A stretch of DNA of 64,000 bases from Paludibacter jiangxiensis. GTDB taxonomy: Bacteria > Bacteroidota > Bacteroidia > Bacteroidales > Paludibacteraceae. Below the pieces are notes generated by a model. That model searched no databases and was not told the DNA's origin. It saw only the letters and a program-made list of their open reading frames with translations. Of this stretch, positions 34,649-44,097 are shown in pieces. Location of the stretch: assembly GCF_001618385.1 (NCBI RefSeq), contig NZ_BDCR01000004.1:620001-684000 (forward strand). Direction: 5' to 3'. The position numbers and the translations under genes are program-made. Each line of letters begins with the position of its first letter. Within the stretch, counting starts at the first letter, position 1.

Positions 34649-35845
34649 ATGAAAAAGATACTCATCACACATGTGTCCAACACATTAAATTACGGTAGTG
34701 CCATGATGGCCATCAACCTGATTTATTATCTGCACAAAAGAATGCCAGAGGTTGAAATTTGGTGCGAATGTGACCAGTATCATCTGGATCGCTTAAAGAA
34801 AGCAAGCGGATATCAGGATCTTAACGCGTACCAAAGCAAACCTGTGAGACGCAGCAACATGATAATGAAGATATACAGGTTTTTGTCCGGTAACCGTGAA
34901 GACATACTTCATATAAGCTACCAGTTTGATTTAATGATTGTTCTGGGCGGCGATGACCTTTCGGAGGTATATCAAAGCAATGCCATGTCGAATGCGTTGT
35001 ACTATTATCACATCAACCGTCGCAAATGCAAGGTAATCTTATTGAATCAGAACATCGGGCCTTATACCGGTATCTATAAAATAATCAACGGATTGCTATT
35101 GCACAAGCTTATCATATCCACCAGGGATCAGCGCAACTACGAATACCTGACAAGTAAGCTTCATCTGAAGAACGTGCAGGCAACCCGCGATCTTGCCTTT
35201 TTACCACTTCCCAAACAGGAAGAAACGATAAAAGAAATGCACGAGAATTTCATTCATGACCGATACATCGTGGTGGTACCTTCCGGAGTTTTTATTCATT
35301 ACGGGCTCAACCAAATGCAAGCCGTAAAAGTTTGGGCGAGTATCACTAATCTCTTATTATCCAAATACAAATCACATATCATCGTGCTTTTGGGGCATGT
35401 ATTAGCCCCACCCACTTCCAACGACCGACAAATAATAGACCCGTTATCGGCAATGTTCAAAAACGATCCGAGAGTGATAACCGTAACAAACGTACTGCAA
35501 CCGATAGAAGCAAGAGCCATCATCGCAAATAGCGAGTTGGTATTTACCGGCAGGATGCACGCAGCAGTTTCGGCCCTTGCAACCGGCACCATTCCTTTGG
35601 CATTCGCTTACAGTGAAAAATACTTTGGTGTTGTTGCAAGAGGCTTTGACATTCCGGAACTGGTAATCGATTGCAGAAACGGAGTGATGAACCAAGCCGG
35701 TTTCATGAATACCGTGCAGGAGCATATTCAGTTCATCAACAGAACAAAAACAGACCTTGAGAGTAAAATCAGATATGAACTAACCAAAACCAGAGAGCTG
35801 GCAAATAAAAACATTGACATTGTGGTACAACATCTGACTAAGTAA
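34649..35845 (+). CDS. Polysaccharide pyruvyl transferase family protein
   Basis: A 398-residue GT-B-like enzyme of the family that adds pyruvate ketals from phosphoenolpyruvate to sugars. The N-terminus is KKILITHVSNTLNYGSAMMAINLIYYL. The middle has LMIVLGGDDLSEVYQSN, and the C-terminal donor domain carries LVFTGRMHAAVSALATGTIPLAFAYSEKYFGV, the diagnostic stretch. Pyruvylation would add a carboxylate to the polymer. The family also contains members with other activities, so the call is at family level. Next gene 11 bp downstream. Confidence 0.88.
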   Translation: MKKILITHVSNTLNYGSAMMAINLIYYLHKRMPEVEIWCECDQYHLDRLKKASGYQDLNAYQSKPVRRSNMIMKIYRFLSGNREDILHISYQFDLMIVLGGDDLSEVYQSNAMSNALYYYHINRRKCKVILLNQNIGPYTGIYKIINGLLLHKLIISTRDQRNYEYLTSKLHLKNVQATRDLAFLPLPKQEETIKEMHENFIHDRYIVVVPSGVFIHYGLNQMQAVKVWASITNLLLSKYKSHIIVLLGHVLAPPTSNDRQIIDPLSAMFKNDPRVITVTNVLQPIEARAIIANSELVFTGRMHAAVSALATGTIPLAFAYSEKYFGVVARGFDIPELVIDCRNGVMNQAGFMNTVQEHIQFINRTKTDLESKIRYELTKTRELANKNIDIVVQHLTK

Positions 35846-35856
35846 CAGCGCTTAAA

Positions 35857-36732
35857 ATGTTTTCGGTAGTAATTCCTTTATATAACAAAGAAAACAATAT
35901 TGCACTCACCATTGATTCCGTTCTGAATCAGGATTTCCGTGACTTTGAAGTGCTCATTGTGAATGACGGATCGACAGACAACAGCCTTTCGGTGGCAGGA
36001 AAGATTGCAGACGAAAGAGTACGTGTCATCGATAAGCCAAACGGAGGAGTTGCAAGTGCCCGAAACATGGGAATAAAAGCAGCCATATACGATTGGATTG
36101 CTTTTTTGGACGGCGATGATCTATGGAAACCGACTTACCTGTCGATGATGAAAAAGTTAATAAACGAGTTTCCGGAAGCCTCTTTCTTTGGCAGCCAGTT
36201 TATCAAACAGGAAAAAGGGGAAGACAGGATTGTCAATTCAATTCACAGCAAACGCGGATATATAGACGATTTTTTCAAAAAGGAAACGGAGGCGTTATTG
36301 GTCTCGTCTTCCAGCGTTATCGTCCGAAAAGATTGTTTTGATAATGTCGGCTATTTTAACGAGCGCTATACAAGAGGCGAAGATTTGGACATGTGGTGCC
36401 GGTTGGCAAGGAATTACAAATTTGCATTTGAGCCCATGCCTCTTTGTTACTATCTCCTCGACGGAGAAGACAGAGCGTGTAAACAGAAACAGCCCCTCAA
36501 CCAATATTATCTGGAATTCCATTTGTCAGGCAAATCGCGTTACGAGAAGAAGTTTCATTTACAAATAGCGGAGGTTCACCTTATAGAAATGCTGAGCAGC
36601 AAAAGATATGCGGATTTTCTCAGGTTAGCCCTCAGGTACAACATTTATCTGGTAATTATCATTCTGAATATCATCAAAAGACATTTATCAAAAATAATCA
36701 AGCATCGCTATTTCAATTTGAGAATTCTTTGA
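35857..36732 (+). CDS. Glycosyltransferase family 2
   Basis: A GT-A fold glycosyltransferase of 291 residues. It starts FSVVIPLYNKENNIALTIDSVLNQ with the nucleotide-binding VNDGSTDNS. The metal-binding acidic motif is FLDGDDLW (about 86-93), and the acceptor-side acid lies in RGEDLDMWCRLARN. The C-terminus ends in a hydrophobic/basic helix (YLVIIILNIIKRHLSK) that could attach to the membrane. Sugar and linkage are not predictable. Confidence 0.92.
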   Translation: MFSVVIPLYNKENNIALTIDSVLNQDFRDFEVLIVNDGSTDNSLSVAGKIADERVRVIDKPNGGVASARNMGIKAAIYDWIAFLDGDDLWKPTYLSMMKKLINEFPEASFFGSQFIKQEKGEDRIVNSIHSKRGYIDDFFKKETEALLVSSSSVIVRKDCFDNVGYFNERYTRGEDLDMWCRLARNYKFAFEPMPLCYYLLDGEDRACKQKQPLNQYYLEFHLSGKSRYEKKFHLQIAEVHLIEMLSSKRYADFLRLALRYNIYLVIIILNIIKRHLSKIIKHRYFNLRIL

Positions 36733-36777
36733 AAGCATTGGAGAGTAAATCGATAAGACTGTGTCAAGACATCAATA

Positions 36778-36839
36778 ACTCCGTCCTTCAGGGCGGAGGC
36801 AAAAACAGGCCGATTTTTCACGGGCTTTAGCCCTGAAAG
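36778..36839. repeat. REP-like palindromes in the exopolysaccharide locus
   Basis: CTCCGTCCTTCAGGGCGGAG (36779-36798) and TTTCA-c-GGGCTTTAGCCC-TGAAAG (36816-36839) are two hairpins of the family seen at 12787-12947. They sit in the 145-bp gap before the polymerase gene. Confidence 0.7.
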
Positions 36840-36877
36840 AAATATAAAGAGAAACGAGAACAAGAAATAACTGACAC

Positions 36878-38086
36878 ATGAACTGGGAGAAGCTACATAT
36901 TATGGTTTTATATTGCTTCGTTTTCCTGTTGCATTTTGAATACTGGAGCGTATTCGGCAAAGACGAGGATAACATGACAATCACCAAGTTTGTCGGTTAC
37001 CTGTACTTTATACTGGCGCTTCGTGACGTTGAACGATTCTTTCTATTCTCCAGAATTAAAGCCTTTTTAATTCCGGTTCTGGCTTTCTTTGGCATGCTCA
37101 CCATTATCTCATACGCCAACTACAATTCACTTTACCAGCAATTTGCGAATGTCATTGATTTGTCCGCTTTCCAATGTATCCTCATGTTTTGGATTGTCTG
37201 CAACCACCTGAGCGGGCAACCCAAAGTAATTTACCGCACATTTGTTGCATTTGTTGCCGGCGCCGTTGTGATGGGCATTCTTTACAAGATGGGCGTGGGT
37301 GTTACAATCACCGACGGACGGCTATCCATGTTCGGAGACGACGAAAATGCGGTGGGCATTCGAATGACATTGGCAATCGTGGTTGTGTTGAGTTTGATAT
37401 TTGAAAATCCGTTAAACTGGAAAACTCCCCGGTTCTTACTACTACTAACCTTGCCTTTCCTGTTTCCCGTGCTGGCGCTTTCAGGGTCACGTACTGCGCT
37501 TATATGCTTAGCTATAGGACTGTTGATTTTTATTCTGCTTATCAAACTTAAACCCCTGCTCAAAGCCGGATTTCTTGTAATAGCCGCAGCAGGTGTTATA
37601 CTGATGGTGAACTATTTCTCACACTACGATACTTTGCAAGAACGCCTTGTCAATTCGATTTCATATGGAGACACAGCCGGAAGAACGTCCATCTGGAAAC
37701 ATATTCTTCCCATTTTTTACGAATCACCAATAGTAGGCGTTGGCACTACCGGCTATGCCAAACGGGCAATTCCTGTTTTCGGGGTATTCAAGGGCGGCCA
37801 CTATCGCAGCCCACACAACGTATATCTCGAAATGCTCTGTTACACGGGTGTGGTCGGACTGGGATTATTTCTGCTGTTTTTAGGCCGGGTCTCTTTCAAA
37901 AGCGTGCAGCTCTATTTACGCAACAACTATATAGTCACCGGCATTTTGATACTGATCACAATGATCGACATGTTTGTCGGGCAGGGATTATACAACAAAA
38001 TTTTCTGGTATTTCTATGCCGTCATTGTGGCGCTACAACTGAATGAAGAGCCTGAATTGTCGAATGAACCGATAGTAAGCACTTAG
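36878..38086 (+). CDS. wzy: O-antigen polymerase/ligase family protein (Wzy-like)
   Basis: A 402-residue membrane protein with about 10-11 helices. The Wzy_C region includes LALSGSRTALICLAIGLLIF and the periplasmic loop SISYGDTAGRTSIWKHILPIFYESPIVGVGTTGY with HNVYLEMLCYTGVVGL, the usual signature. It would polymerise flipped repeat units. It is the only polymerase candidate in the locus. Confidence 0.9.
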   Translation: MNWEKLHIMVLYCFVFLLHFEYWSVFGKDEDNMTITKFVGYLYFILALRDVERFFLFSRIKAFLIPVLAFFGMLTIISYANYNSLYQQFANVIDLSAFQCILMFWIVCNHLSGQPKVIYRTFVAFVAGAVVMGILYKMGVGVTITDGRLSMFGDDENAVGIRMTLAIVVVLSLIFENPLNWKTPRFLLLLTLPFLFPVLALSGSRTALICLAIGLLIFILLIKLKPLLKAGFLVIAAAGVILMVNYFSHYDTLQERLVNSISYGDTAGRTSIWKHILPIFYESPIVGVGTTGYAKRAIPVFGVFKGGHYRSPHNVYLEMLCYTGVVGLGLFLLFLGRVSFKSVQLYLRNNYIVTGILILITMIDMFVGQGLYNKIFWYFYAVIVALQLNEEPELSNEPIVST

Positions 38087-38110
38087 ATTGTTTTCAAAAA
38101 GCCATTCATC

Positions 38111-38731
38111 ATGCAAAGCAGTTTCATCAACATATTAGCAAGAAGAATCATCGATGCATATTTCCGGTGTTATACCAATATCATCTTCTGGTTGAACCAT
38201 GTAAAGCACGGAGCCAACTGTACCGTAAAAGGGAAAATCTACATCCGGAATTTAGGAACGATAGAAATCGGCGACAACTTGCGCGCCAACTCCGGAAACA
38301 GGTTTAACCCGATAGGAGGCGATACCGTATTGAGGCTCAATGCTGATGAGGATGCAATCATTACCATCGGAAATAATGTGGGACTTTCAAATTCCACCAT
38401 CTATTCCACGCGTGCCGTTATCATAGAAGACGATGTATTGGTGGGTGGCAGTTGTAAGATCTACGATTCCGATTTTCATTCTAAAGACTTTGCAGAACGG
38501 CGTAATTCTTTTTTCCATGGCAATGAGGGCACTCATATAGCCGCATTGCCGGTCATTATTAAAAAAGGAGCCTGGATAGGCGGCCATTGCATCGTACTGA
38601 AAGGAATTACCATTGGCGAACACTCTATTATCGGCGCGGGAAGCGTGGTTACCAAAAGTGTTCCACCTAATGAGATATGGGCGGGAAACCCTATAAAATA
38701 TATCGGAAAAGCAAATAAACATGCGGAATAA
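38111..38731 (+). CDS. Hexapeptide-repeat acyltransferase (WcaF/Maa-like)
   Basis: A 206-residue left-handed beta-helix acyltransferase. N-terminal helices (ARRIIDAYFRCYTNIIFWLNHV) precede hexapeptide turns (IRNLGTIEIGDNLRANSG, GNNVGLSNSTIYSTRAVIIEDDVLVGGSCKIYDSDFH). The acetyl-CoA region is IIKKGAWIGGHCIVLKGITIGEHSIIGAGSVVTKSVPPNEIWAGNP. It probably O-acetylates a sugar of the repeat unit. It lacks the N-terminal Rossmann part of PglD/NeuD enzymes, so it is not the amino-sugar N-acetyltransferase of a bacillosamine pathway. Confidence 0.9.
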   Translation: MQSSFINILARRIIDAYFRCYTNIIFWLNHVKHGANCTVKGKIYIRNLGTIEIGDNLRANSGNRFNPIGGDTVLRLNADEDAIITIGNNVGLSNSTIYSTRAVIIEDDVLVGGSCKIYDSDFHSKDFAERRNSFFHGNEGTHIAALPVIIKKGAWIGGHCIVLKGITIGEHSIIGAGSVVTKSVPPNEIWAGNPIKYIGKANKHAE

Positions 38732-38758
38732 ACATCGCAACATTTATTTCGATTCACG

Positions 38759-39859
38759 ATGAACAACAAGCCCAAAATAATGCAGCATTGCGTGGAGGCC
38801 TACCTGAATATCGGAGGTCCCGCGACGGAGTATCTGTTACTGATGAATTCTCCACTGAATGACAAATTTCAGTTTGATCCACTATTACAGAGAGTAGCTC
38901 CTCATGGCATTAATCTGGCATTATTGAGGGATATGATTGCTCAAATAAAGAAAGTAAAACCCGATGTAGTACACGTGAGAGGATTACACAGCGAAGGATT
39001 TTACGGTTTACTGGCCGCACGCTTAGCCGGTGTAAAGAAAGTGGTACTCTGTGTGCACGGCACTTATACCGATTCGCTGAATGTAGGAGCCTTCAAGAAG
39101 TTTATCTATGGCAAACTCATAGAACCGTTTACGCTCCGAAATGCAGATTTAGTGTACTGCGTGTGTGATTTTGCAGCCAAAAGACCTTACATCTATCAAC
39201 ACACCAATCATTTGTACGGGTTTATTCACAATGCGGCACCCGACTATTCCATGTATAACAAAGAGGAAAGCCGGCTGAAAATCCGGACTGAGTTAGGTAT
39301 CGGACCCGACGAAATTGTAGCCGTCACAGTGGGGAGAGTCACCTTTGGCAAAGGCCACAAGACGCTGGTAGACGCGATAAAACTACTTGAAACGCGGAAA
39401 TACAATATCCGCTACCTTGTTGTAGGTGAAGGAGATTACCTCAACGAACTGCAAACACAACTTGCCGACGAAATAAAATCAAAGCAGGTAATATTGCTTG
39501 GTCAGCGCACTGATGTGAGGGACATATTGTTTGCAAGCGACATTTTTATTTTTCCGACGTTGCACGAGAACCTGTCCATTGCGCTTCTGGAAGCTTGTGC
39601 CGCCGGACTTGCAATCATTGCTTCCAACGTTGGCGGAAATCCGGAAGTAATTCAACATGGCAAAACGGGAATTATGATACCCCCGCGCAACGCGGAGAAA
39701 CTGGCAAATGCCATACTTGCACTGGTAAGGAATCCGGAGAAACGAGAGAAATTAGCGGCTCAGGCACAAGAAAATGCAAAAACAAATTTCAGTCAGGAAA
39801 AGATTTTCAAAGAGATTGAAACGATGTACAATTCGGTATTGATGCAAAAAAAAACGTAG
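38759..39859 (+). CDS. Glycosyltransferase family 4
   Basis: A GT-B retaining glycosyltransferase of 366 residues. The N-terminus has the glycine-rich IGGPATEYLLLMN loop and the VHVRGLHSEGFYGLLAARLAGVKKVVLCVHGTY stretch. The C-terminal donor domain shows VGRVTFGKGHKTLVDAI, then FIFPTLHENLSIALLEACAAGLAIIASNVGGNPEVI with the EX7E motif (Glu in HENLSIALLE). Donor and linkage unknown. Confidence 0.93.
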   Translation: MNNKPKIMQHCVEAYLNIGGPATEYLLLMNSPLNDKFQFDPLLQRVAPHGINLALLRDMIAQIKKVKPDVVHVRGLHSEGFYGLLAARLAGVKKVVLCVHGTYTDSLNVGAFKKFIYGKLIEPFTLRNADLVYCVCDFAAKRPYIYQHTNHLYGFIHNAAPDYSMYNKEESRLKIRTELGIGPDEIVAVTVGRVTFGKGHKTLVDAIKLLETRKYNIRYLVVGEGDYLNELQTQLADEIKSKQVILLGQRTDVRDILFASDIFIFPTLHENLSIALLEACAAGLAIIASNVGGNPEVIQHGKTGIMIPPRNAEKLANAILALVRNPEKREKLAAQAQENAKTNFSQEKIFKEIETMYNSVLMQKKT

Positions 39860-39888
39860 CGATTGTCATTCTGATTTAAGATTATCAT

Positions 39889-40806
39889 ATGCGAACTGCT
39901 TCCTTTGTCATTCCCACTTTCAGGGAAACGGAAAAAATCAAAACTCTGATTCATAGTTTCGACAACATCAGAGACGAAAACATTGACATCATCATTGTGA
40001 ATGGCAATCCTAATGATGAAACCAGTCAGTGGTTAAGAGATTGCAGTGACTCGCGAATCATAGAAAAGGCAGGTAACCCCTCTCTTTACTGGGCCGGATT
40101 GGTAAACGTCGGCTTGCGGCACATTCTGGAATCAGAGCCTCGTCCGGCATACGTTTTCCTGATGAATGCCGACATCGTATTTTCATACGACATTCTCCAA
40201 TCATTTCTGAACGAAGCTAAGATTTTACCGCCTTGCCAACTTGGAGTGGTTACGGTCTCCAATGGTCAAATTATTTCAAGCGGCGTGCAAGTCCTTTCGT
40301 GGAGTTTTACACAAAACCGGCATCCACTTGCAGGCAGCAATACCTCATTATTACCAAAAGATCAATTAATTCCGGTAGACTTTCTACCGACACGTTGTAT
40401 CATGTTTCCGCTTGAGGCTCTGCAACAAGCAGGGATTACTTCGGAAGAAAGGCTGCCTCACTATTGCAGCGATTACGAATTTACGGCAAGGCTAAGTCGA
40501 TTCGGTTATAAGGCATTTATAGCAACCAATATTACTATTGAAGTTGACACGCACAACACAGGCAACGATGTTTACTACAAAAAAACAAGTCTCAGGAAAC
40601 GTGTTGTCTCTCTCTTTTCGGTCAAGTCGCCCTCCAATCCGGTTTATTTGACACGGTTTATCCGCATGGTATATCCGTGGTATGCAAAACCATCCGCCAT
40701 ACTGCTGTATCTATTGCGGAGCCTACTGGAAATTGTATTGGGAGGTAGTGCTGTGAAGAAATTATTTTATCGTGCAGAATCAGGTTTTTCAGGTCGACAG
40801 GTTTAG
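39889..40806 (+). CDS. Glycosyltransferase family 2
   Basis: A 305-residue GT-A glycosyltransferase. It starts ASFVIPTFRETEKIKTLIHSF with IIIVNGNPNDETSQW. The metal motif is MNADIVFSYD, in place of the common DxD (rhamnosyltransferase-like NAD form). YCSDYEFTARLSRFGYKAF supplies the acceptor-side acid. The stop lies 1 bp before the deacetylase start. Confidence 0.9.
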   Translation: MRTASFVIPTFRETEKIKTLIHSFDNIRDENIDIIIVNGNPNDETSQWLRDCSDSRIIEKAGNPSLYWAGLVNVGLRHILESEPRPAYVFLMNADIVFSYDILQSFLNEAKILPPCQLGVVTVSNGQIISSGVQVLSWSFTQNRHPLAGSNTSLLPKDQLIPVDFLPTRCIMFPLEALQQAGITSEERLPHYCSDYEFTARLSRFGYKAFIATNITIEVDTHNTGNDVYYKKTSLRKRVVSLFSVKSPSNPVYLTRFIRMVYPWYAKPSAILLYLLRSLLEIVLGGSAVKKLFYRAESGFSGRQV

Positions 40807-40807
40807 T

Positions 40808-41566
40808 ATGAAAACAATTGCTCTCATGTATCACGATGTTTATCTGGAGACTCCACACGAAAGCGGACTGCAAAACGCGGGGTCTCAAAAATACAAGGTC
40901 AGACTTTGTGATTTTGAGAAGCAGGTGAAAGCGGTTGTAGATCATTGCCGGGCAAAAGAAATTCCTCTTTCCAGAGTGATGTTTACGTTCGACGACGGAG
41001 GAAGTTCGTTCAGCAAATTTATTGCGCCGATACTGGATGTACACGGACTGAAAGGATACTTCTTCGTTTCCACACACTATCTCGACACTGACGGGTTTAT
41101 GACACGCGACGAAGTGGCAAACCTGCATCACAATGGTCATATCATTGGCACTCATTCACATACGCACCCTGCCAATTTATCGAAATGCGATGAAAAAACA
41201 ATAGAACAGGAATGGGAAAAGTCGGTTACATGCCTACAGGAAATCATTCAGGATCAGGTTGTTTACGCATCATTACCGGGCGGTTATATTTCCGAATCAA
41301 TAATCAAGCAGTTGAGTTCATGCGGAATACACAAGGTCTTCACATCAATTCCAACGACACGGCAGGAAGCTATTGCGGGCATGACATTCATTGGTCGGTA
41401 TCCGGTTACGTGTAGCATGAATGAACGGCACGTTATCAATATATTTCTAAAACACTCTTATGTACGTTGCCTGAAATCGATCAAATGGCACATTCTCACG
41501 GTTGTAAAAAGTTTGTTAGGCGATAACTACCTACGCATCAGGTCGGAAATATTGTCCAAAATGTAA
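40808..41566 (+). CDS. Polysaccharide deacetylase family protein (CE4-like)
   Basis: A 252-residue NodB-fold protein. The ATG at 40808 is preferred to one at 40772 because it follows the previous stop by 1 bp and gives the usual start MKTIALMYHDV. Motif 1 is VMFTFDDGGSSF with the catalytic/metal Asp pair, and motif 2 is IGTHSHTHPANLS with two metal His residues. LPGGYISESII corresponds to motif 3. There is no signal peptide, so it acts in the cytoplasm, perhaps de-N-acetylating a lipid-linked sugar and so exposing a free amine. Confidence 0.9.
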   Translation: MKTIALMYHDVYLETPHESGLQNAGSQKYKVRLCDFEKQVKAVVDHCRAKEIPLSRVMFTFDDGGSSFSKFIAPILDVHGLKGYFFVSTHYLDTDGFMTRDEVANLHHNGHIIGTHSHTHPANLSKCDEKTIEQEWEKSVTCLQEIIQDQVVYASLPGGYISESIIKQLSSCGIHKVFTSIPTTRQEAIAGMTFIGRYPVTCSMNERHVINIFLKHSYVRCLKSIKWHILTVVKSLLGDNYLRIRSEILSKM

Positions 41567-41570
41567 CATT

Positions 41571-42587
41571 ATGGAAAGCATTTCTGTAATATGTCCTACG
41601 TATAACGAACGGCCAAACATCACACAGTGTCTTGAATCCGTTGTTTCTTCCTCTTACGAAAAAGACAAGATGGAGGTTGTGTTCGTTGATGGCATGAGCA
41701 ATGACGGCACCAGGGACATTATTATCCGATATACCCGTCAATATTCATATATCAGGATGATTGACAACCCGAAAAAAAGCGCGCCGTCGGCATTGAATAT
41801 CGGCATTCGTGCCACAACGGGCAGCATCATTATCAGACTGGATGCGCACGCAACATACCCCCCGGATTATTTCCGCATTCTGGTTACCAATCTAATCGAA
41901 ACACAGGCTGACAACGTTGGTGTTGTTATCAGGAGTCTCCCGTTAAACAATTCATTAATAGCAAATGCCATAGCAATGGCGGTTAGTTCCCGCTTCGGCG
42001 TAGGCAATTCCTACTGCCGCATAGGAACCGACAAATTGAAGGAAGTAGACACGGTTCCGTTCGGATGTTTTCATCGCGAATTGTTTAGCCGCATCGGCAT
42101 GTTTGACGAGGAACTTATTCGCAATCAGGATGATGAATTTAACGCAAGGATCATCAAAAACGGCGGAAAAATAGTTCTGATACCAGATATAAAAGTGATT
42201 TACTACCCGCGGGACGAAGTAAGTAAAATCGCAAAAATGTTTTATCAATACGGCTTATTCAAACCATTGGTCAATAAAAAGAACGGCAAGCCGGCTACCA
42301 TCAGGCAGTTTTTCCCGCTACTTTTTTTATTGGGATTACTCGTGGGTGGCGCAATGGCTTTCCGGGCAAACGCTTTTTTGTGGGTTTACATCTGTTTCAT
42401 AGGATTATACTTTGCTACGGCCCTTGGCTTTGCACAAAACAAAATAGAAAAACGTCACCCGAAAGGACTATTGCTAATGATTCCATGGGTATTTTTTGTC
42501 ATGCATATCAGTTATGGTTGGGGATACCTGGTTGGCATATTTAAGTTACTTATTCACAGCAACTTTAACGCATTAACAAACAGATAA
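41571..42587 (+). CDS. Glycosyltransferase family 2 with C-terminal membrane helices (ExoA-like)
   Basis: A 338-residue enzyme resembling succinoglycan glucosyltransferase ExoA. It begins ISVICPTYNERPNITQCLESVVSS, VVFVDGMSNDGT, with the metal motif LDAHATYPPDYF. The acceptor site is ELIRNQDDEFNARIIKNGG. From residue 245 two or three membrane helices follow (FFPLLFLLGLLVGGAMAF, ALLMIPWVFFVMHISYGWGYLVG-like). It starts 4 bp after the deacetylase stop, so the two are coupled. Confidence 0.9.
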   Translation: MESISVICPTYNERPNITQCLESVVSSSYEKDKMEVVFVDGMSNDGTRDIIIRYTRQYSYIRMIDNPKKSAPSALNIGIRATTGSIIIRLDAHATYPPDYFRILVTNLIETQADNVGVVIRSLPLNNSLIANAIAMAVSSRFGVGNSYCRIGTDKLKEVDTVPFGCFHRELFSRIGMFDEELIRNQDDEFNARIIKNGGKIVLIPDIKVIYYPRDEVSKIAKMFYQYGLFKPLVNKKNGKPATIRQFFPLLFLLGLLVGGAMAFRANAFLWVYICFIGLYFATALGFAQNKIEKRHPKGLLLMIPWVFFVMHISYGWGYLVGIFKLLIHSNFNALTNR

Positions 42588-42680
42588 AAAACGACAATAA
42601 TAGCTATGTAATTTAGCTACGCGAAGAAAGAATTTATCTTGACTATTAGTGGACATGATGTTTGGTTTATTGTACTGATT

Positions 42681-42783
42681 GACCCCTCCTAACCTCCCCT
42701 AAATGGGGAGGAATTGGATCGCAAAATGAGAAAATTTCATCATTTTACAACACAAAAGCCCCCATATTGGGGGGTTGGGGGTC
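42681..42783. repeat. GACCCC...GGGGTC palindromic repeat
   Basis: Outer arms GACCCC and GGGGTC enclose CTCCCCTAAATGGGGAG and CCCCCATATTGGGGGG hairpins. It is the same family as 20595-20671. It fills the 265-bp gap between the ExoA-like gene and the aminotransferase, so the last genes of the locus may be separately transcribed. Confidence 0.75.
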
Positions 42784-42852
42784 GAAAAACACAAAACAAA
42801 CGAGTTCATTGTTGACATTCAGACCGATCAATTAATCTAAAGAGAAAAAAAC

Positions 42853-44097
42853 ATGAAAGTTCTATTTTCACCCCCGTACATCGACCATGATGTAATTACG
42901 GAAGTGGTCGATACTTTGACGTCCGGATGGATTACCACCGGTCCAAAAGTGAAAGCATTGGAAGACGCTTTTGCAAACTATGTCGGAGTAACACATGCTG
43001 TTGCCGTCAATTCATGGACATCCGGCGCCATTATGGTATTACGGTGGCTGGGATTAAAACCGGGAGACGAGGTCATCGTTCCGGCCTACACCTATTGCGC
43101 AACGGCACTTGCCGTTTTAGAAGCGGGAGGAACTCCGGTAATGGTGGATATAGACCCCGATCTCACTATTTCAACCGAAGCCATATCCAAAGCAATCACT
43201 CCCCGAACAAAAGCAATCATTCCTGTTGATATTGGAGGTTGGGCTTGTGATTACGAAGCCATTCAACACTACATAAACGAAGACTGGGCAAAAGCCATTT
43301 TCACCCCAACATCGCCTGTACAACGACTTCTGGGACGCATTATGATTATTGCAGATGCGGCACATTCTCTTGGCGCTACTCAGGAGGGAAAGCGTGTCGG
43401 TTCGTTGTGCGACATCACTATTTTTTCGCTACATGCCGTCAAAAATATCACTTCCGCCGAAGGTGGCATGATTTGCCTCAACTTGCCGGAGCCTTTCAAT
43501 AACGACGAGCTGTACAAGCACTTTCGCATCATGACTATCTACGGTCAGTCGAAAGATGCATTGGCAAAAACTCAGCCCGGCTCCTGGGAATACGATATTT
43601 TATTCCAGGGTATGAAAATCAATATGCCTGATGTCAATGCGGCTATTGCTCTTGCTCAACTTCGTAAATACGACGCTTTACTGGACGAACGCCGCCGGAT
43701 ATATGTCCGTTACAACATGTTGCTACAACCTTATGAATGGGCACTTCCACCTCCATTCGACAATGAGGTGCAAACTTCAGCTTACCATCTGTATCCGCTG
43801 CGAATACGGGATATCACCCTGCAACAACGCAATAAGATAATAGCCGAAATTGCGACTCATGAAGTGTCGGTAAATGTTCATTTCATTCCAATGCCCATGT
43901 TAACGGTGTTCATGCACCTGGGGTATAAAATCCGGAATTATCCTGAATCATACGACAATTACACGCGAGAAATTTCATTGCCTGTATATCCACAACTCAC
44001 AAACGATCAGATAGATTTTGTAGTCGCTACTCTTGTTGAAGCATACAACAAAATTGTACACAAATGGCACCCGCAACCCATCATGAATATTATCTGA
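42853..44097 (+). CDS. DegT/DnrJ/EryC1/StrS-family PLP aminotransferase
   Basis: A 414-residue sugar aminotransferase. It begins VLFSPPYIDHDVITEVVDTLTSGWITTGPKVKALE, with GDEVIVPAYTYCATALAVLEAGGTPVMVDID around residue 85. The PLP-binding Lys is in FSLHAVKNITSAEGGM. It would convert the 4-keto-6-deoxy sugar made by the locus dehydratase to a 4-amino sugar. The overlap of 34 bp with the initiating transferase gene strongly links the two, as in the wcfR-wcfS pair of the Bacteroides fragilis PSA locus (comparison from memory). Confidence 0.93.
   Translation: MKVLFSPPYIDHDVITEVVDTLTSGWITTGPKVKALEDAFANYVGVTHAVAVNSWTSGAIMVLRWLGLKPGDEVIVPAYTYCATALAVLEAGGTPVMVDIDPDLTISTEAISKAITPRTKAIIPVDIGGWACDYEAIQHYINEDWAKAIFTPTSPVQRLLGRIMIIADAAHSLGATQEGKRVGSLCDITIFSLHAVKNITSAEGGMICLNLPEPFNNDELYKHFRIMTIYGQSKDALAKTQPGSWEYDILFQGMKINMPDVNAAIALAQLRKYDALLDERRRIYVRYNMLLQPYEWALPPPFDNEVQTSAYHLYPLRIRDITLQQRNKIIAEIATHEVSVNVHFIPMPMLTVFMHLGYKIRNYPESYDNYTREISLPVYPQLTNDQIDFVVATLVEAYNKIVHKWHPQPIMNII

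Noticed and set aside
38111-38731. PglD-type N-acetyltransferase completing a bacillosamine pathway
   Set aside because: The N-terminal Rossmann domain of PglD/NeuD is absent. The protein fits WcaF/Maa-like O-acetyltransferases.
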